Origin: Lewinellaceae bacterium
Lineage (GTDB): Bacteria > Bacteroidota > Bacteroidia > Chitinophagales > Saprospiraceae
Reading direction: 5' to 3'
DNA: 64,000 bases
Assembly (NCBI GenBank): GCA_016710765.1
Contig: JADJUJ010000002.1
Location: 376,812-440,811 of the forward strand
Positions 59,095 through 64,000 of this stretch are shown here, piece by piece. The stretch's first letter is position 1; each line of letters starts with the position of its first letter. Under the pieces are notes generated by a model. It saw only the letters and a program-made list of their open reading frames with translations. It did not search any database and had not been told where the DNA came from. The position numbers and the translations under genes are program-made.

Positions 59095-60214
59095 TGCCGC
59101 TTGGTGTTCCTGAACACCCCATCGTTGCTGGAACGACCTTGTTGGCAGGGCAAGTCAGCGTAGGAAGTTGGTTGTCTTTTATGATGACATTAGTTGCACA
59201 CATAGCGGTCAGCATCGAGTTGTCGGTAACGGTAAGCGTCACGGCAATCGGGCTAAGCGCCACATCTGCACAGTTAAAGGTCGTTTTCGAAGCGGAGAAA
59301 CTGATGCCCCCACAATTATCAGAGGAACCATTATCCAACACCACAGGATCTAACGTGGCCATGCCATTGGCATCCAATTGCAGGATCACCGTTCCAGGTG
59401 TCTTGCATATCGCTGTTGGAGGCGTCATTTCAACAATTGTAACAGCAATGGTAATGACCGCAGTATTGGCAGGCATATTACCATCCGAAACAATGTAATT
59501 GATGTTGGTAGTACCCACGGGAAAATCAGCGTAAGCTTGCGATTGGTGGGGTCCAAGGGGTTAAATGGCGGGACAAACCCGTCAATTACGGCATTAGGTG
59601 CCCGGGCGATTGTCCAACCGCTGCAGTCAAATACATCGTAATTGGAACACACAAAGAAGGGATTGCAATATACCGGATCTACGATGAAATTGCTGGGTTG
59701 CTCTACCGTAACGGAGGCTTTGCAACCCGCTGCCATTACATTATACAAGCCATTACTCCCATCAGCTGGATTAAAATAGTTGATTGTAGGCACGGAGGCA
59801 TCCTGTACGGTTAGCGTAAAGGTGCAATTGTTGGTTGCGTTTGACTGGGCATCCGTAGCTGTCCAGGTAATGGTGTAGGTACCAAATCCAAAAACTTGAC
59901 CCGCTAATGATGGGTTACCATCATAATCATTCATATAAGTGGGCGTAGAACAGTTATCCGTTGCCACCGCATCAAACTCACTGCCTACTACAGTGTAATC
60001 ACAAGTAGTAACTGCGCTTGCGTTTTTGGTGACATTGGGTGGGCAAGTGGTAAAGACAGGTTTATCATCATCAGAAATAGTGATGGATTGGTTACAGGTA
60101 ACCATACCTGGCATACCTGGCGCTGTGGCGGTCCACACTATGTTGTGTACCAAAGGAGCGCCATTTACACCTGCGGGAAAACTGGCGCCAACGATGGTCG
60201 ACGTCATGTTATAG

Positions 60215-61078
60215 TTATTGGTGATGGTCACCGGACCGCAATTGTCGGTAGCCGTTGCATCTGCACCACTGTAAACATAGGGCACAGCTGGGATCCTGTG
60301 TACCAACTGCAATGCTCATCGGGCAGTTAATCACAGCAGGTTCATTGTCAACGACCGTCACTGTGAATTGATCGCTGGCCAACAAGCCTGAGCCATCTAC
60401 CACGGTATACGTGATGGTGGACGTTCCAATTTTGAATTGATAACCAGCAGGCACACTACCCATTCCAGAGGAAGTAGAAAGATCTGGGTTCTGAATCAGG
60501 TAACTCAATGCGGTAGAGCAGTTATCAGAATACTGCCCTGGCGCTACAACAGTAGGTGGCGCCATTGGCCAGGCCAAAAGGCTCATGCCAGTTCCGGCCA
60601 CGGTATTATTGTAACATTGCCCGGGGGTATTGTTGAGCGGTCCGATGTTTGCCGGCGCATCCAGTAATGGGCTGATATTGTCCACCACTGTAATATTCAG
60701 TTGGCGAAAATTGGGCGGCATATTGGCCGTGCTGGGCCCTGCCGGTCCGTTTACACGAACATACAAGATATTTAGCCCTAATTGGGTGCAATCGTAGAAA
60801 TAGGGCAAAGATGTCCATCCTGCCATCAAGGTGGGGTCGGTGGTCACCTCAAAAAAACAGGGCCCATTGATGCTGAAACCAAGAGAGGTCATCACATTAT
60901 TGTTTAGACGGGCCTTTGTTCCGTTCATTTGCGTCAGGTTAAGCGAAAATGTAACGGGGGAGGTAGGGGTGCCTACGTTAAAATCACCGCATTGGGCTTG
61001 CACATTTTGCGCTCCGAGAACGAGCAACGCAGAAGCCAACGCAGGCACTAGCCAGCGCTTTGTAAAAAAGCTGTTCAT
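60215..61078 (-). CDS. N-terminal segment of the giant protein: signal peptide and first beta domains
   Basis: About 287 codons from ATG 61078 (MNSFFTKRW). The signal peptide is cut after QNVQAQ. It contains two beta domains with the pattern TLNISPLLDAPANI and VINCPMSIAVGT. The last 25 codons after GTQDP are out of frame because of the break near 60290-60292. Confidence 0.75.
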   Translation of the reverse strand: MNSFFTKRWLVPALASALLVLGAQNVQAQCGDFNVGTPTSPVTFSLNLTQMNGTKARLNNNVMTSLGFSINGPCFFEVTTDPTLMAGWTSLPYFYDCTQLGLNILYVRVNGPAGPSTANMPPNFRQLNITVVDNISPLLDAPANIGPLNNTPGQCYNNTVAGTGMSLLAWPMAPPTVVAPGQYSDNCSTALSYLIQNPDLSTSSGMGSVPAGYQFKIGTSTITYTVVDGSGLLASDQFTVTVVDNEPAVINCPMSIAVGTQDPSCALCLQWCRCNGYRQLRSGDHHQ

Positions 61079-61632
61079 GGTCGAGAAATTTGATGAAAGG
61101 GAAGGGATGAAGGAGAAAAGACTGAAGAAGAATATAGGTTTCTTCATGAACGCGATCGGTTTGGAATGAATAATATGTTGTTTACCAAATGTTTTGGAGT
61201 AAAAAGGCTTATCGTATAGGGGAAACCGATTTCGCAGCCAAGTTCCAAAACCAACCGTGCGGAAGGATTAAAGGATTAAATAATGGTGCAATTTTACGGC
61301 ATTTTCCCGCAAACATTCAAATTTTTTTTATTTGTAGATGTTAATTCTTTTTGCGTAAGACCTTAATTGTCAACAAATAAAGCAAATTTTACCAGTATAT
61401 TTCAGTGCAAATTTTGCCAACATTTTACTTTCAACAGCACAATTCTACACTTCAGGTTATTATTTTACAAAAAGCGTACCAATTTTATGGTACCCAAAGG
61501 AATTTGTCAAATTTTACCAACTTTGTCTTCCTTTGTGCCAATTCAAGCCGTGAACTTAAGTTCAGACGCTCAAATGACAAAAAGTCACAATATTTTCAAA
61601 CGCCTGCTCTTTTCATCCTCTTTATAGTCGAC
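61079..61632. other. AT-rich intergenic region upstream of corA with repeated AATTTTACCA-like boxes
   Basis: No gene is seen. The bases AATTTTACCA occur near 61386 and 61512, and AATTTTGCCA near 61412, with related TTTTAC copies near 61424 and 61462. They may form a regulatory array for corA or the divergent HYR gene. No clear -7 TAnnTTTG was found. Confidence 0.35.
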
Positions 61633-62691
61633 ATGTCTAAAAAATATCCCAAACACAAACACAAAAAAGGGCTTCCTCCCGGAACACTGGTTTACACCGG
61701 CACCCGAACCCATGAAAACTTTTCGGTGCTGTCCTTATGGTACAACCCCGAGCATTACGAGATGGAGGACAGCTACCAGCCCGGCTGGGGAAAGCGCAAC
61801 GATGGCGTACTTTGGGTAGATATCCGCAATGTCAGCAATGTGGAACAAATCGGCAAAATTGGCACCGATTTCAACATCCACCCACTGGCACTTGAAGACA
61901 TCCTCAATACCCAACAACGCCCAAAGGTAGAGGATTATGACAAAGACCTGTTCTTTGTGCTCCATAATTTACAACTCGACCTGGTCAACAAAGAACTGCA
62001 CAGCGAGCAAATCTCGATTTACGCCGGAGCACATTTCGTGCTTTCTTTTGAAGAAGACGTGGAGGACACCCTTATGTCCGTCCGCACCCGCGCCATTGAA
62101 GGACTCGGCCGATTGCGCAAAAAAGGCCCCGGATACCTCGTCTACGCCATCCTTGACACCATTATCGACAACTATTTTATTATCGTAGATGATCTGGACA
62201 ATGCTATCCAGGACCTCGAGCATGCCATTCATACCAAAGGCGCTTCCCAGGAAAACAAGGATGAAATTTACAAATTAAAACGACTCATCTACCGGCTCAA
62301 CCACCGCCTTCGTCCCCTGCGCGATGCGCTTGGCCGCTTTTATCATTTTGAAGCCGAGTGGATGGATGAAACAGACAAGCCCTATATCCGCGACCTGGCC
62401 GACCATGTCGCGAAACTATTCGACAGCCTCGACATCCATCGCGACCTCATTTCCGGCGTGGAAGCCCTGTACCAGGCCGAAGAAGCGAACCGGCTGAACA
62501 ACGTTATGCGGCTCCTCACCGTCATCAGTACCATCTTTATCCCGCTTTCCTTCATCGCAGGACTTTACGGTATGAATTTCGACAACATGCCGGAACTCCA
62601 TTGGAAACACGGCTATTTTTACATTCTGGGTGGCATGTTTTCTCTCATGGTGACCATGCTGGTGTATTTCAAACGCAAAGACTGGATTTGA
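61633..62691 (+). CDS. corA: Magnesium/cobalt transporter CorA
   Basis: A 352-residue inner-membrane channel for Mg2+ and other divalent metals. A large cytoplasmic N-terminal domain carries long helices (VDDLDNAIQDLEHAIHTKGA, RLIYRLNHRLRPLRDALGRF). Two C-terminal membrane helices flank the signature loop YGMNFDNMPE (GMN motif). It ends in KRKDWI. The start MSKKYPKHKHKKG at 61633 is preferred to ATG-like codons further upstream because the preceding 76 codons are AT-rich noncoding sequence. It converges with the prolyl oligopeptidase gene. Confidence 0.95.
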   Translation: MSKKYPKHKHKKGLPPGTLVYTGTRTHENFSVLSLWYNPEHYEMEDSYQPGWGKRNDGVLWVDIRNVSNVEQIGKIGTDFNIHPLALEDILNTQQRPKVEDYDKDLFFVLHNLQLDLVNKELHSEQISIYAGAHFVLSFEEDVEDTLMSVRTRAIEGLGRLRKKGPGYLVYAILDTIIDNYFIIVDDLDNAIQDLEHAIHTKGASQENKDEIYKLKRLIYRLNHRLRPLRDALGRFYHFEAEWMDETDKPYIRDLADHVAKLFDSLDIHRDLISGVEALYQAEEANRLNNVMRLLTVISTIFIPLSFIAGLYGMNFDNMPELHWKHGYFYILGGMFSLMVTMLVYFKRKDWI

Positions 62692-62734
62692 ATTGGGCTT
62701 GCCCCAATTACTGTAGGAGGCTGTAAAAACAGCC
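62691..62734. terminator. Hairpins between corA and the convergent peptidase gene
   Basis: AATTGGG at 62691-62697 pairs with CCCAATT at 62703-62709, and GGCTG at 62719-62723 pairs with CAGCC at 62730-62734. Both lie in the 45 bp between the convergent stops. T runs are absent, so the call is tentative. Confidence 0.4.
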
Positions 62735-62736
62735 GC

Positions 62737-64000
62737 TTAGTAGGCTACCTTCATCTGGTACAACATAAACGACAACATATCTGCGGCTTCCTCCAGCAAT
62801 TTGCTGGTAGGTTTGCCGGCCCCATGTCCGGCACTGGTTTCAATACGGATCAAAATAGGGTTATCGCCTTGCTGAAATTCCTGTAAGGTTGCTGCAAACT
62901 TGAAAGAGTGCGCGGGCACTACCCGGTCGTCGTGATCAGCAGTAGTGATCATCGTAGATGGATAGGCTGTGTTCTTCACATTGTGCAGGGGAGAATACGC
63001 CAACAAACACTTGAACTCGTCTTCCTGATCGCTCCGACCATAGTCAACGGCCCAGGCATAACCGATGGTAAATTTGTGGTACCGCAACATGTCGAGTACA
63101 CCGACCCGGGGGAAACACACGCCAAACAAATCCGGGCGCTGGGTCATACAAGCGCCAATCAGCAAGCCTCCATTCGAACCACCTTCAATGGCCAATCGGG
63201 CAGAAGAGGTGTATTTTTCTTTGATAAGATATTCAGCAGCACCGATAAAATCATCAAAGACATTTTGCTTTTGGCATTTGGTGCCGGCCTTGTGCCAGTT
63301 TTCACCAAACTCTCCCCCACCCCGGATATTGGCAACAGCGTAAATGCCGTCCTTTTCCAATAGTGCTGCCCTGGAGGCAGAAAACCCAGGTGTAAGCGGA
63401 ATATTAAAGCCACCGTAACCATACAACAACGTTGGATTGCTGCCATCCATGGCAATATGCTTTTTGCGGGTGATGAACATGGGGACCTTGGTGCCGTCCT
63501 TGCTTTCAAACCATACCTGCTCCGTGGTGAAATTGTCCGGATTAAAGCCCATTTTGGGCGCCTTGAATACCTTTATCTCCAACGTAGTCATGTCCAGACT
63601 GTAAATGGTATTGGGGCGTAGAAAACTCTGGAAAGCGAAAAAGCCAGATTTTCGTCCTTTTCTCCGCTTACTCCGCCGACGGTTCCAATTTCTGGCAGCG
63701 CAATTTCCTGTATGAGGGCGCCATCAAGGCTATACACCCGAAGGGCGCTGGATGCATTGTGTAAAAAACTGCAAACTAGTTTTCCACCGCAAATAGCGGC
63801 ACTTTGGAGTACATCGTTTTTATCCTCCGGTATCAGCGTTTTCCAGTTGTCCTTCGCCGGTTTTTTGGTGTCAATTTGTACCAGTCGCTGGTTGGGAGCC
63901 TCCCAATTGGTGACAACAATAAGTTGGTCCCCAACATTATCTACCACCCCATATTCGTGCTCAAACCCCTCAATTACATTGGTAATATTCTGGTGGGCAG
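62737..64000 (-). pseudogene. Prolyl oligopeptidase-family serine peptidase, partial and frameshifted
   Basis: The C-terminal 420 or so codons of a prolyl oligopeptidase; the 5' part lies beyond the window edge. The catalytic Ser is in GGSNGG, the Asp in DHDDRVVP and the His in SAGHGAGK, all in an alpha/beta-hydrolase domain that begins near TPLLYGYGGFNIPLTPGF. The upstream part is the end of the beta-propeller. The frame breaks in NLAFS. Adding one A to AAAAA at 63638-63642 on the plus strand restores AFFAFQSFLRPNTIYS. The enzyme cleaves short peptides after proline. Confidence 0.85.

Larger units (their letters stand above)
52349..61078 (-). pseudogene. Giant T9SS type A HYR-repeat surface protein, many frameshifts
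   Basis: One locus of about 2,900 codons. It starts MNSFFTKRWLVPALASALLVL at 61078 with a signal peptide (VQAQ) and ends in a T9SS type A sorting domain. Between them lie many HYR and HYR-like domains (NCPPNVT, DNC, TATDVAGN motifs). At least ten frame changes split it. Visible breaks are near 60290-60292, 59522-59525, 58980-58990, 57455, 57365, 56657, 56400, 56170, 55715, 55380 and 54740-54830. Coding continuity of the domain pattern across each break shows one ancestral gene. Many breaks fall in short runs of one base, and the repetitive DNA is hard to polish, so errors are likely. It is not the same protein as the intact type B adhesin downstream, but shares domain types. Confidence 0.8.

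Overview
The window comes from a chromosome of the phylum Bacteroidota, most likely a member of the Saprospiria or a near relative. The signs are type IX secretion (T9SS) cargo with both type A and type B C-terminal sorting domains, a PorP/SprF partner protein, long HYR-domain adhesins, an Oar-like TonB-dependent receptor, a Porin_10-like porin, and promoters of the Bacteroidota form (TTG/TTTG, about 20 bases, then TAnnTTTG). No tRNA, rRNA, CRISPR array, transposase or integrase gene was seen.

Region 1 (84-13672, minus strand) is the most unusual part. Five closely spaced genes encode a 22-heme cytochrome, a giant 2054-residue cytochrome with about 82 CXXCH motifs, an outer-membrane beta-barrel, an OB-fold lipoprotein and a fused CcsBA haem-attachment protein. 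This looks like a self-contained porin-cytochrome electron conduit with its own maturation factor, carrying about 104 haem sites in two polypeptides. The giant cytochrome is built from 73-74 residue units with three CXXCH and three spare histidines each, and part of it is near-identical DNA repeated with a 441-bp period.

Region 2 (13673-23841) holds a gene-poor stretch with a 20-bp inverted repeat, a KamA-like radical SAM gene, a phage-collar protein with a VHL-beta-like C-terminus, hemL, a cold-shock protein, rmuC, a porin, fabI and a small carbohydrate-binding (CBM48) protein with a Lys/Ala-rich tail. kamA, hemL and rmuC are broken by single-base homopolymer changes.

Region 3 (23830-34866, minus strand) holds glgA, glgC and a rhamnose-mutarotase-like gene, followed by a TonB-dependent receptor and a tightly coupled YnjBCD-like ABC importer with a radical SAM gene at the end. 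All five genes after the receptor carry one lesion each.

Region 4 (35039-43715) has a Tat-exported sugar isomerase/epimerase-like protein, homogentisate dioxygenase, an OmpA protein with thrombospondin type 3 repeats, SMC and a two-cluster ferredoxin.

Region 5 (44051-61078, minus strand) is a T9SS surface-adhesin locus: a PD40/OmpA/SPOR protein, PorP, a 1582-residue type B adhesin with cohesin-like and HYR domains, and a giant type A HYR protein of about 2,900 codons with SprB, cohesin and dockerin modules that is interrupted by many frameshifts. The window ends with corA and a partial prolyl oligopeptidase.

The frameshifts are mostly single-base changes in runs of four to six identical bases and cluster in patches, while neighbouring 3-6 kb genes are intact. 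Uncorrected long-read errors are therefore at least as likely as true gene decay.
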